Below are positions 37,341-45,408 of a stretch of DNA of 64,000 nucleotides, piece after piece. Origin of the DNA: BOG-908 sp963795825 (lineage in GTDB: Bacteria; Pseudomonadota; Alphaproteobacteria; Acetobacterales; Acetobacteraceae). The stretch is taken from the NCBI GenBank assembly GCA_963795825.1, contig CAWCIW010000005.1, forward strand, positions 682,001-746,000, read 5' to 3'. Every line of letters begins with the position of its first letter. Within the stretch, counting starts at the first letter, position 1. A model generated the notes under the pieces. The model saw only the letters and a list, made by a program, of their open reading frames with translations, did not search any database and was not told where the DNA came from. Both the position numbers and the translations under genes were made by a program.

Positions 37341-37409
37341 ACCAGCCACAGCAGGTGGGCGCCTGCTTCCTGCAGGCAGGCCCCACCGGCGACCGGGGGA
37401 GTGGCCAGA

Positions 37410-39120
37410 ATGCGAAAACACCTGTCCGCGGGGCTTCGGCTCTGCCTGTTTGCCGGCGCGATCTGCTTGCCGGCCGCCGGGCTGGCGCAGTCCGTCCACG
37501 GTCCGTCGGCACTGGCCACCGCAACCGCGCAGACCGGCCCCAGGCTGGTCGATGCACCGACGCGCACGGACGGGCTGGCCCAAATGCCGGACCCGCCCCG
37601 CGCCCGTTTGCCTCGCGGCGCGCGCACCGTGCGCCCCGGCCGGCAATCCCCGACGCTGCGGGTCGTGCTCCGGCGCGTGGTGGTCGAGGGTGCCACCGCC
37701 GTGTCGCCCCGCGCGGTGGCCGCACTCTGGCAAGCCGAGCAAGGCCGCACGCTCGGACTGGCGGAGATCGACGCCATCGCGGACGGCGTGGGCGCGCTCT
37801 ACAAACGTGCCGGCCTGGCGCTCTACACCGTCAGCGTGCCGTCGCAGAGTTTCGCCGGCGGCGTGGTGCGCCTGCGCGTCGTCGAGGGCTACGTGGCCGA
37901 AGTGGCGATCACCGGCGAGGTCGGGCATGCCGACATGTCCCTGCTGCGCCACTATGCCGCCAGCCTCGTGGCCGATCGCCCGCTGCACCAGGCGCGGCTC
38001 GAGCGCGCGATCCTGCTGATGGGCGCCATACCTGGATGCAAGGTGAGCAGCCGCTTCGAACCCATCGCACACAGCGCCGGCGGCGTGCGCCTGGTGCTGA
38101 CCGTGCAACGCAAACGCTTCGACGCCGGCATCGGCGTGAACAACCAGGGCTTCCCGCTGCTCGGCCGTTCGCAGTTCGAGGCGAACGTGGTGGCCAACTC
38201 GCTGTTCCAGCAGGGCGACCGAACGCAGCTGACGATCGGGCTGCCGCCCGAGCGGTTCGAAACCTACCAGTATATCGGCCTGTCGGAGCTGCAGCCGCTG
38301 GGCTATGGCGGCGCCACCCTCGCCGCCAGCATCGGCGCGCTGCGCACGCGCACCACGGGGCTCGGCATCGCCGGCACCGCGGTGTTCGCCGATCTGCAGG
38401 CCGCCGTCCCGCTGGTCCGGCGGGTGCACCAGTCGCTGACCGTCACCCTCGCCTTCGACGCGCTGGACAGCAACAACGCGCTGCTCGGCCAGACGCTATC
38501 GGACGAGCGCACCCGGGCGGTGCGCGCCGGCGGCACCTACGCCTTCGACGACGATACGCTGCACGGCCTGACCGCGACGAACAGCGTGAGCGCGCTCCTC
38601 AGCGAAGGCGTCGATGCGCTGGGCGCGCGGCGCGGCAGCATCGCCATAGGCGGACCCGACTTCACGAAATTCTCCGTGCGAACTCGGGCGCGACCAATTG
38701 CTGCCGGAAAACCTTGTGCTGCGCCTGCGGGCGGCGGGCCAGGTCGCCGCACAGCGCCTGCCGGCCAGCGAACAATTCTCCTATGGCGGCGCCGATTTCG
38801 GCCGCGCTTTCCTCTACGACGCGATCCAGGGCGATTCCGGCGTGGCCGGTGCCGCCGAACTGGCCTGGCGGGCGCCCGAACGTTTCACGACGCGCCGGCT
38901 GGCGGGCTCGGAGCTGTTCGGGTTTATCGATGCGGGCGCCACGCAGGATCGCGGTGGTCTGGGGAGCGATCGCGGCAGTTCGGGCGGCGTGGGTGTGCGG
39001 TTCGAGGTGCTGAAGAAGTCCGTCGTGCAGTTGGAGATGGCGGTGCCGATCGTGGCGCCGCGTCTGGCGGACGATAATGGGGGGACGCGGTTTTTGTTCG
39101 ATGTGACTAGCGCGTTTTAG
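37410..39120 (+). CDS. ShlB/FhaC/HecB-type two-partner secretion transporter, frameshifted
   Basis: About 570 residues. A GGGGGAG site 8 bases before ATG 37410 supports that start. A signal peptide is followed by a POTRA domain (LRVVLRRVVVEGATAVS ... GGVVRLRVVEGYVAEVAI), and then by a 16-stranded barrel domain (VQRKRFDAGIGVNNQGFPLL; LTIGLPPERFETYQYIGLSE). The frame changes near 38675; the end resumes LGRDQLLPENLVLRLRAAG and stops at TSAF with a terminal Phe, as outer-membrane barrels do. It should export a large exoprotein. Confidence 0.85.
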
Positions 39121-39135
39121 ACAAAGTAAGGAAGC

Positions 39136-39195
39136 ATGGGGCTCTGCCCCAAACCCCGCTGGGGCCTTGAGGCCCCAGACCCCCAATTTCTTTCA
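39136..39195. repeat. GC-rich repeat family 2, half copy; downstream remnant of an element arm
   Basis: GGGGCTCTGCCCCAAACCCC followed by GCTGGGGCC and GGCCCCAGACCCCC matches one half of the palindrome between dnaK and dnaJ. At 39221-39243 there is a short stretch (cttcggaaaagaaggcctt) like one hairpin arm of the palindromic intergenic element. Both lie between convergent tpsB and nusG and may serve as a two-way terminator region. Confidence 0.7.
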
Positions 39196-39243
39196 CTGGC
39201 CCGGCGTTGCCGCAGGCGCGCGACATCTTCGGAAAAGAAGGCC

Positions 39244-39774
39244 TTATACCTTCTCCACCTGACCGTACTCCAACTCCACAGGCGTAGACCGCCCAAAGAT
39301 CGACACCGAAACCTTGAGCCGCCCTTTCTCCTCGTCGATCTCCTCGACGGTGCCGTTGAAGCTGCTGAACGGCCCATCGGCCACGCGCACCTGCTCGCCG
39401 ATTTCGAAGATGATGCTGCGGCGCGGGTGGTCCACGCCTTCCTGCGCCTGCTTCATGATCCGTTCGGCTTCGGATTCGCTGATCGGGCTGGGCCGCAGCT
39501 TGGTGCCCAGGAAGCCGGTCACCTTGGGGGTGTTCTTGATCAGATGCCAGGCGTCGTCGGTGAGCTCCATCTTCACCAGCACGTAGCCGGGGAAGAGTTT
39601 GTGCTCGGCGTTGATCTTCTGGCCGCGGCGGACTTCCACCACTTCTTCGGCCGGCACCAGCACCTCTTCGATGTGGTCGGCGAGGCCTTTGGCCTCGGCC
39701 TGCTCCTTGATGGCCTGGGCGATTTTCTTCTCGAACCCGGAATAGACGTGAACGACGTACCAGCGCTTGGCCAT
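39244..39774 (-). CDS. nusG: Transcription termination/antitermination protein NusG
   Basis: 176 residues, normal length. The NGN domain begins RWYVVHVYSGFEKKIAQAI and includes LFPGYVLVKMELTDDAWHLI. The KOW domain follows (GEQVRVADGPFSSFNGTVEE). NusG binds RNA polymerase and Rho or NusE. It follows secE on the same strand, but the usual downstream rplK is absent: the next gene is the convergent tpsB. Confidence 0.97.
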   Translation of the reverse strand: MAKRWYVVHVYSGFEKKIAQAIKEQAEAKGLADHIEEVLVPAEEVVEVRRGQKINAEHKLFPGYVLVKMELTDDAWHLIKNTPKVTGFLGTKLRPSPISESEAERIMKQAQEGVDHPRRSIIFEIGEQVRVADGPFSSFNGTVEEIDEEKGRLKVSVSIFGRSTPVELEYGQVEKV

Positions 39775-39790
39775 GGTGTGATCTAGATCC

Positions 39791-39991
39791 TCAAACGGCG
39801 CCGGGGCCGGCGAACAGGAGACGCACCAGCCAGCCTACCGCCATGTCCACGCCGAAGAAGAACAGCGCGGTGAGGGCTGCCATCGCCAGCACGAGGCCGG
39901 TGGTGACCAGGGTTTCCTTGCGGCTGGGCCAGGTGACGCGCGCTGCTTCGGCGCGGACGTCGGCCAGGAATTTTGCCGGTGCAAACGCCAA
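39791..39991 (-). CDS. secE: Preprotein translocase subunit SecE
   Basis: 66 residues with TTG 39991 as the likely start. The conserved SecE core is FLADVRAEAARVTWPSRKET followed by a single transmembrane helix (TGLVLAMAALTALFFFGVDM). It forms the core translocase with SecY and SecG. It lies between tRNA-Trp and nusG, the conserved bacterial order. Upstream in-frame extension enters the tRNA and is not real. Confidence 0.93.
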   Translation of the reverse strand: MAFAPAKFLADVRAEAARVTWPSRKETLVTTGLVLAMAALTALFFFGVDMAVGWLVRLLFAGPGAV

Positions 39992-40088
39992 GAGCGTGGT
40001 TCCTTCGGGGTGGGTGGCAGAGAAACGGCGGCGGTACGCAAGTTGGAGCGGCGGCGACAGGCAAGACAGTACAAAAATAAGAAACGCG

Positions 40089-40165
40089 TGGCAGGGGTGG
40101 AGGGGGTCGAACCCCCAGCCTCCGGTTTTGGAGACCGGCGCTCTAGCCAATTGAGCTACACCCCT
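40089..40165 (-). tRNA. tRNA-Trp (CCA anticodon)
   Basis: The minus strand reads AGGGGTGTAGCTCAATTGGC, an anticodon arm GGTCTCCAAAACC with anticodon CCA, a T arm with GGTTCGACCC, and a closing CACCCCT that pairs with the 5' AGGGGTG. The 3' CCA is encoded at 40091-40089. It precedes secE, as in most bacteria. Confidence 0.97.
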
Positions 40166-40317
40166 GCGGCGGCCTCCCGGGGGAGAACCTATCACGCGAG
40201 CGCGCTATCAAGAGCGGCGCGGCCTTCGTGTCAAGTGTGGCGGCGGCGTGGGCTGGTTTGCGGCGATTTGCACGGGCCTTGCCTGGGGCGGCAGCGCGGC
40301 GGTAATCTGGCGCTAGT

Positions 40318-40391
40318 GCGGGTGTAGCATAGTGGTAATGCTCTAGCCTTCCAAGCTAGCTAGGAGGGTTCGATTCCCTTCACCCGCTCCA
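40318..40391 (+). tRNA. tRNA-Gly (TCC anticodon)
   Basis: Begins GCGGGTGTAGCATAGTGGTA, anticodon arm CTAGCCTTCCAAGCTAG with anticodon TCC, T arm GGGTTCGATTCCC, and a closing CACCCGC that pairs with the 5' end. CCA is encoded at 40389-40391. It ends 12 bp before the KdpE-like boxes. Confidence 0.97.
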
Positions 40392-40402
40392 GCCAGCCCC
40401 GT

Positions 40403-40453
40403 TTTATGCTTTCTTTATGCGCCGCGGGCGAACCACGTATCGCGCCTTTATGC
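40403..40453 (+). promoter_or_regulatory. Three TTTATGC boxes, putative KdpE operator of the kdp operon
   Basis: TTTATGC occurs at 40403-40409, 40414-40420 and 40447-40453, spaced 11 and 33 bp, one and three helical turns. The first two read TTTATGCTTTCTTTATGC, close to the E. coli KdpE site as I recall it (TTTATACTTTTTTTACAC). They lie 41-91 bp before the first kdp-unit start codon. Regulation by the KdpDE two-component system under potassium limitation is inferred; kdpDE are not in the window. Confidence 0.65.
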
Positions 40454-40493
40454 GCGCCCGCCCTACTACGCCCTACTTACGAAAGGGCGCCGC

Positions 40494-40577
40494 ATGGCCG
40501 ACTTGTTGATACTGTTCCTGGGTACAGGGGCCATCCTGCTGATGGCAGCCTACGCCGTGCTGTGCGAGCACATCTGA
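40494..40577 (+). CDS. 27-residue membrane microprotein upstream of kdpF
   Basis: MADLLILFLGTGAILLMAAY followed by AVLCEHI. It is one hydrophobic helix with a short polar tail. A purine-rich site (GAAAGGGCG) precedes ATG 40494, and the TGA stop overlaps the kdpF ATG as TGATG, so it is translated in tandem with kdpF. Small ORFs of this kind precede kdpF in other high-GC proteobacteria as I recall, usually unannotated. It could be an extra small subunit or a regulator of the Kdp pump; function unknown. Confidence 0.72.
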   Translation: MADLLILFLGTGAILLMAAYAVLCEHI

Positions 40578-40663
40578 TGCTCGACCTGCTGCTCGGCGGC
40601 AGCGTGTCTCTGCTGCTGCTCGTCTATCTCGTGTGGGCCCTCGTGCGCCCCGAAGATTTCTAG
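40577..40663 (+). CDS. kdpF: K+-transporting ATPase small subunit KdpF
   Basis: 28 residues: one transmembrane helix ending in the typical VYLVWALVRPEDF. KdpF stabilises the KdpABC complex in the inner membrane. The start overlaps the stop of the microprotein upstream, and kdpA begins 12 bp downstream. Confidence 0.92.
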   Translation: MLDLLLGGSVSLLLLVYLVWALVRPEDF

Positions 40664-40675
40664 GAATCATCTCAA

Positions 40676-42386
40676 ATGACGTTGCTCGGCTGGGCGCAGA
40701 TTGCGCTCGTGCTCGCGCTGGTGTTCGCATCCGCGTTTCCGCTCGGCCACTACATGGCCGTGCTGTTCTCCGGCGGACGAACCTGGCTCACCCCTGTGCT
40801 CGGACCTATCGAGCGCGCCTTCTATCGCACTCGCCGGCATCGATGCGCGACGCGGCATGACCTGGCGCGAATACATATTCGCGCTGATCATGATGAACGC
40901 TTTGCATTTCGTGGTGCTCTACGCGATCCTGCGCTTGCAGGATGTGTTGCCGTTCAATCCGCAGCACGTGCCGGCCATGGCGCCGCGCCTGGCGTTCAAC
41001 ACCGCGGCGAGTTTCGTAACGAATACGAACTGGCAGGCCTATTCGCCGGAAAGCCAGATCAGCTACGGCGCCCAGATGTTCGGCCTCACGGTGCACAACT
41101 TCCTCAGCGCCGCGACCGGTATTGCGGCGGCCGTTGCCGTGGTGCGCGCCTTTGCTGGCAGTGCCGTCACCACGCTCGGCAATTTCTACGTCGATCTCAC
41201 CCGCGCCACGCTGTATCTCCTGCTGCCGGTCTGCATCCTGGCCGGCGTGGTCCTGCTGGCCGCCGGCGTGCCGGAGACTTTGGCCGCTTACGCCACCGCC
41301 ACGCCGCTCGATGGCGGAACGCAAACCATCGCGTTCGGGCCAGTGGCGTTCCAGGAAGCGATCAAGGAGTTCGGCACCAACGGCGGCGGGTTCTTCAACG
41401 CGAACTCGGCGCATCCGTTCGAGAACCCCTCCGCGCTGACCAACGTTTTGGAAAACTGGCTGCTGCTGGCGATACCGTTCGCATTGGCCATCATGCTCGG
41501 CCACATGGTCGGCGAACGTAAGCAGGGCCGTTCGCTGTTCTACGCGATGGCGATACTGCTCACTTTCGCGATCGCCGGCACCTACGCCGCCGAAGCCGCC
41601 GGCAATCCGCTGATGACGCATGCCGGCGTCAGCGCCAGCATGGGCAACATGGAAGGCAAGGACGTCCGCTTCGGCGTGGCGCTGTCCACCGCGTTCAACA
41701 CGTCCGCTACCGGCACCTCCACCGGCGCCGTCGACAGCTTCACCGACAGCTACACACCGCTCGGTGGCCTGGTGCCGATGTTCCTGATGCAGCTCGGCGA
41801 AGTCACGCCTGGCGGTGTCGGCTCCGGGCTCTACACGATTGTGGTGTTCGCGCTTCTGTCGGTGTTCGTGGCTGGCCTTATGGTCGGGCGCACGCCGGAA
41901 TATCTCGGCAAGAAGGTGCAGGCGCGCGAGATCAAGCTCGCCATGCTGGCGGTACTGATACTTACGTTGTTCATCCTTGGCGGCGCCGGTCTGGCGCTGG
42001 TATTGCCGGATGGCGTGTCCTCGCTCAGTGCGGCCGGACCGCATGGTTTGTCCGAGATGCTGTATGCGTGGTCGTCGGCTACCGAGAACAACGGCAGTGC
42101 CATGGCGGGGCTTACCGCGGATACGCGGCTGCTGGATTACGGCCTGGGTTTTGCGATGATTTTCGGCCGGTTCGCCTTTCTGGTGCCGGTGATGGCGATC
42201 GCCGGCTCGCTGGCCGCCAAGCCGAAACTGCCGCCCAGCGCTGGCACGTTTCCTACCACGGGTCCGCTGTTCGTGGGTCTGCTGATCGGCGTGATCATCA
42301 TACTGGGCGGGCTGCAGTTCATGCCGGCTGACGCGCTGGGCCCGATGGCGGATCATTTCGTGCTCCGCGCTGGGCATACTTACTGA
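40676..42386 (+). CDS. kdpA: K+-transporting ATPase subunit A, frameshifted
   Basis: About 570 residues, the usual length, with one frame break: the N-terminal frame (LLGWAQIALVLALVFASAFP) runs to about FYR, and the rest begins LAGIDARRGMTWREYIFALI. Removing the single A at 40829 joins them as FYRLAGIDARRG, matching the family. Selectivity-filter-like segments are visible (FVTNTNWQAY, FGTNGGGFFNANSAHPFENP, FNTSATGTSTGAVDSF, ENNGSAMAGL). KdpA is the K+-conducting subunit. The stop codon at 42384-42386 touches element 13. Confidence 0.95.
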
Positions 42387-42567
42387 AGAAAGAAAGGCCT
42401 TCTTTTCTGAAGAAAAGAAGCAAAAGACTTTTGTCCTGACGCCTGCCGCACCGCTTCATTACATTCTGCAACCAACGCAATTGCAGAATCGGTGCGGACT
42501 TTGATGCAGGCGTCACAGCAAAAGCTTTTTGCTTCTTTTTCTCGAGAAAGAAGGCATTGCCTACCTG
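42387..42567. repeat. Palindromic intergenic element, copy 13 (inside the kdp operon)
   Basis: Left arm of the TTCTTTTCTGAAGAAAAGAA type, right arm GAAGGC type. The inner stems pair GACGCCTGC with GCAGGCGTC, CGCACCG with CGGTGCG, and ATTCTGCAA with TTGCAGAAT, a near-perfect nested hairpin. It separates kdpA and kdpB, normally adjacent or overlapping. Confidence 0.95.
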
Positions 42568-42593
42568 CCTTCCCTGCACAAGGTCCCTGAAAA

Positions 42594-44633
42594 ATGCCTC
42601 CCGCAAAAGCCGACACGATAGCGCTCTTCGACCGCACCATAATCCTGCGCGCAATCGGCGACAGCTTCGCCAAACTCAATCCCATACAGCTCATGCGCAA
42701 CCCGGTGATCTTCGTCACCGAGATCGTGGCAGCGCTCACCACCTTCATCGGCATCGAGGCGCTGATACGCGGCACGCCCGCCGCCTTTGCCATCGCGGTG
42801 GCCATCTGGCTGTGGCTGACCGTCTTGTTCGCCACCTTCGCGGAAGCCGTCGCCGAGGGCCGTGGCCGGGCCCGCGCCGACAGCCTCCGCCGTGCCCGCA
42901 CCGACGTGATGGCCAAGCTCCTGGTCAACCCGAAGGACCGCAAGCTGGTGGCGCCCACGCCGGCCACGGCACTGCAGGCCGGCGATCACGTGCTGTGTGA
43001 AACCGGTGACCTGATCCCGTCGGATGGCGAGATCGTGGCCGGCATCGCCAGCGTGAACGAGAGTGCGATCACCGGCGAGTCCGCGCCGGTTATACGCGAG
43101 GCCGGCGGTGATCGCTCGGCCGTCACGGGCGGCACGCAGGTGGTGTCGGACTGGTTGGTGATACGCATCACCGCTGACCCAGGCCACACATTCATCGACC
43201 GCATGATCAAGCTTGTTGAGGGCGCAGAGCGTCGCAAGACACCGAACGAGATCGCGCTCGATATCCTGCTTGCGGGCCTCACGATCATATTCCTGATCGC
43301 TGTCGTCACACTCGTGGGCTTTGCGAAATACTCCAACACGCCGTTGCCGATACCTGTGCTCGCGGCCCTGCTGGTTACGTTGATTCCCACCACGATCGGC
43401 GGCCTGCTTTCGGCGATCGGCATTGCCGGCATGGACCGCCTGATACGCTTCAACGTTGTGGCCACCAGCGGCCGCGCGGTGGAAGCCGCCGGCGATGTTG
43501 ATGCGCTGCTGCTGGACAAGACCGGCACCATCACCTTCGGCAACCGTATGGCCGCCGCAATCTACCCTGCCCCCGGCGTAAACGAACGCGATCTGGCCGA
43601 GGCCTCGGCCTATGCCAGCCTCGGCGACGAGACGCCGGAAGGCCGCTCCATTATCAGCTTCATGCGTGACCGGCATGGCATCAATCTCGAAACGCCGGAA
43701 AGTGCCGAGATCATTCCGTTCACCGCGAATACCCGCGTATCGGGCCTGGATGCCGGCGGGCGCAGCTGGCGCAAGGGTGCGGTCGACAGCATCCTCAAGC
43801 TCGGCGGCGAAGCGGCACCCGCTTCGTTCACGCAGAGCGTGGATCGCGTGTCGCGCGCCGGCAGCACGCCGCTCGCGGTGATGCAGGACGGGCGCCTGCT
43901 CGGCGTGATCGAGCTGAAGGATATCGTGAAACCCGGTATACGCGAGCGCTTCGCCGAACTGCGCCGCATGGGCATACGCACCATCATGGTCACCGGCGAT
44001 AACCGCATCACCGCGGCCGCCATCGCCACCGAAGCCGGCGTGGACGATTTCATCGCCGAAGCCACGCCGCAGGATAAACTCGACTACATTCGCAAGACCC
44101 AAGCAGAGGGCCGCCTGGTGGCTATGTGCGGCGACGGCACAAACGATGCGCCGGCTTTGGCCCAGGCCGACGTAGGCGTGGCGATGCAAACCGGCACGCA
44201 GGCCGCGCGCGAAGCCGGCAACATGGTGGATCTGGACAGCGACCCCACGAAACTCATCGAGATCGTGGAGATCGGCAAGCAGTTGCTGATCACCCGCGGT
44301 TCGCTCACCACGTTCAGCATCGCCAATGACATCAGCAAATACTTCGCGATCCTGCCTGCGATCTTCGTAGCGACCTACCCGGAGCTTGGCGCGCTCAACA
44401 TCATGCATCTCTCCACGCCGCAAAGCGCGATCATGTCTGCCGTCATCTTCAACGCGCTGATCATCGTGGCGCTGGTTCCGCTGGCGTTGCGCGGCGTGAA
44501 ATTCCGCGCGGTCGGGGCAGCCGCACTCCTGCAGCGCAACCTGCTGATCTACGGGCTTGGCGGTATCGTGGCACCGTTCGTCGGCATCAAGGCGATCGAC
44601 ATGATCCTCACCGCTCTCCACATCTTCGCTTAA
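42594..44633 (+). CDS. kdpB: K+-transporting P-type ATPase subunit B
   Basis: 679 residues, normal. The phosphorylated Asp is in LLLDKTGTITFGNR; ALRGV-type membrane helices surround it. Other P-type marks are NESAITGESAPV (A domain TGES), MVTGDNRITAAAIA and CGDGTNDAPALAQADVG in the P domain hinge. It drives K+ uptake with KdpA. Intact. ATG 42594 follows element 13, so coupling to kdpA translation is lost compared with usual operons. Confidence 0.98.
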   Translation: MPPAKADTIALFDRTIILRAIGDSFAKLNPIQLMRNPVIFVTEIVAALTTFIGIEALIRGTPAAFAIAVAIWLWLTVLFATFAEAVAEGRGRARADSLRRARTDVMAKLLVNPKDRKLVAPTPATALQAGDHVLCETGDLIPSDGEIVAGIASVNESAITGESAPVIREAGGDRSAVTGGTQVVSDWLVIRITADPGHTFIDRMIKLVEGAERRKTPNEIALDILLAGLTIIFLIAVVTLVGFAKYSNTPLPIPVLAALLVTLIPTTIGGLLSAIGIAGMDRLIRFNVVATSGRAVEAAGDVDALLLDKTGTITFGNRMAAAIYPAPGVNERDLAEASAYASLGDETPEGRSIISFMRDRHGINLETPESAEIIPFTANTRVSGLDAGGRSWRKGAVDSILKLGGEAAPASFTQSVDRVSRAGSTPLAVMQDGRLLGVIELKDIVKPGIRERFAELRRMGIRTIMVTGDNRITAAAIATEAGVDDFIAEATPQDKLDYIRKTQAEGRLVAMCGDGTNDAPALAQADVGVAMQTGTQAAREAGNMVDLDSDPTKLIEIVEIGKQLLITRGSLTTFSIANDISKYFAILPAIFVATYPELGALNIMHLSTPQSAIMSAVIFNALIIVALVPLALRGVKFRAVGAAALLQRNLLIYGLGGIVAPFVGIKAIDMILTALHIFA

Positions 44634-44646
44634 GGCACAGCAACAC

Positions 44647-45234
44647 ATGATTTCGCAATTTCGCCCGGCACTCGTGATGATAGTCGGCTTCACGCTGCTG
44701 ACCGGCCTCGCCGTCCCGCTCGCCTTCGTCGGTGCCGGTCAGGCGGTGTTTCCGTTCCAGGCAGGCGGCAGCCTGATCGTTCGCGGCGGCCGCACATATG
44801 GCTCGGCGCTGATCGGCCAGAACTTCACCAGCGACAAATACTTCCACGGCCGTCCTTCGGCGCTGATGGGCACCGATCCGAAAGACAGCTCCAAGCAGGT
44901 ACCCACGCCCTACGACGCCAGCGAATCGGGCGCGTCCAACCTGGCGCCGGCGTCCAAGGCACTGTCGGATCGCGTGTCGGCGGATGTGGCGGCAATCGGT
45001 GCGCGCGATGTTCCGGGCGACATGGTGACGACCTCGGCATCCGGCCTGGACCCGGATATCTCGCCGGAGAACGCGGCGTTGCAGGTGGCGCGCGTTGCCA
45101 AGGCGCGCGGGATGTCGGCCGACGCGGTGCGGGCCGTTCTGGCGCGCCACGTGGACCGGCCAGAGCTGGGGTTCGTGGGTGCGGCGCGCGTTAATGTGCT
45201 GGCGTTGAATTTGGCTTTGGACGGGGGGAAGTAA
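44647..45234 (+). CDS. kdpC: K+-transporting ATPase subunit C
   Basis: 195 residues. One N-terminal membrane helix (ALVMIVGFTLLTGLAVPLAF) is followed by a periplasmic domain with QAGGSLIVRGGRTYGSALIG, YFHGRPSA and TTSASGLDPDISPENAALQV, all family hallmarks. KdpC stabilises nucleotide binding in KdpFABC. The stop codon abuts element 14. No kdpD or kdpE follows; the next gene is convergent. Confidence 0.97.
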   Translation: MISQFRPALVMIVGFTLLTGLAVPLAFVGAGQAVFPFQAGGSLIVRGGRTYGSALIGQNFTSDKYFHGRPSALMGTDPKDSSKQVPTPYDASESGASNLAPASKALSDRVSADVAAIGARDVPGDMVTTSASGLDPDISPENAALQVARVAKARGMSADAVRAVLARHVDRPELGFVGAARVNVLALNLALDGGK

Positions 45235-45408
45235 GCAAGTAGTCCTTTTTCGAGAAAAAGGACCAAAAAGCTTTTACCTCGACAGCTGCACGAAGATTTA
45301 CAATTGACTGCAGTCGTATCGGCTTGCACAATTGTGGTAAGCCTTGGTGCAGGCGTCGGAGCAAAAGCTTTTTGGTCCTTTTTCTCGAAAAAGGACGACT
45401 TGCCTTAC
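45233..45408. repeat. Palindromic intergenic element, copy 14 (both arms, AGTCC type)
   Basis: Perfect AGTCC-type arms face each other. The inner part includes CGACAGCTGCACGAAG against CTTGGTGCAGGCGTCG, and CAATTG near the centre. It lies between convergent kdpC and pmbA, touching both stop codons. Confidence 0.94.

Noticed and set aside
40010..40200. SecE extended upstream to 40195
   Set aside because: That frame runs through tRNA-Trp; the SecE core begins after the TTG at 39991.
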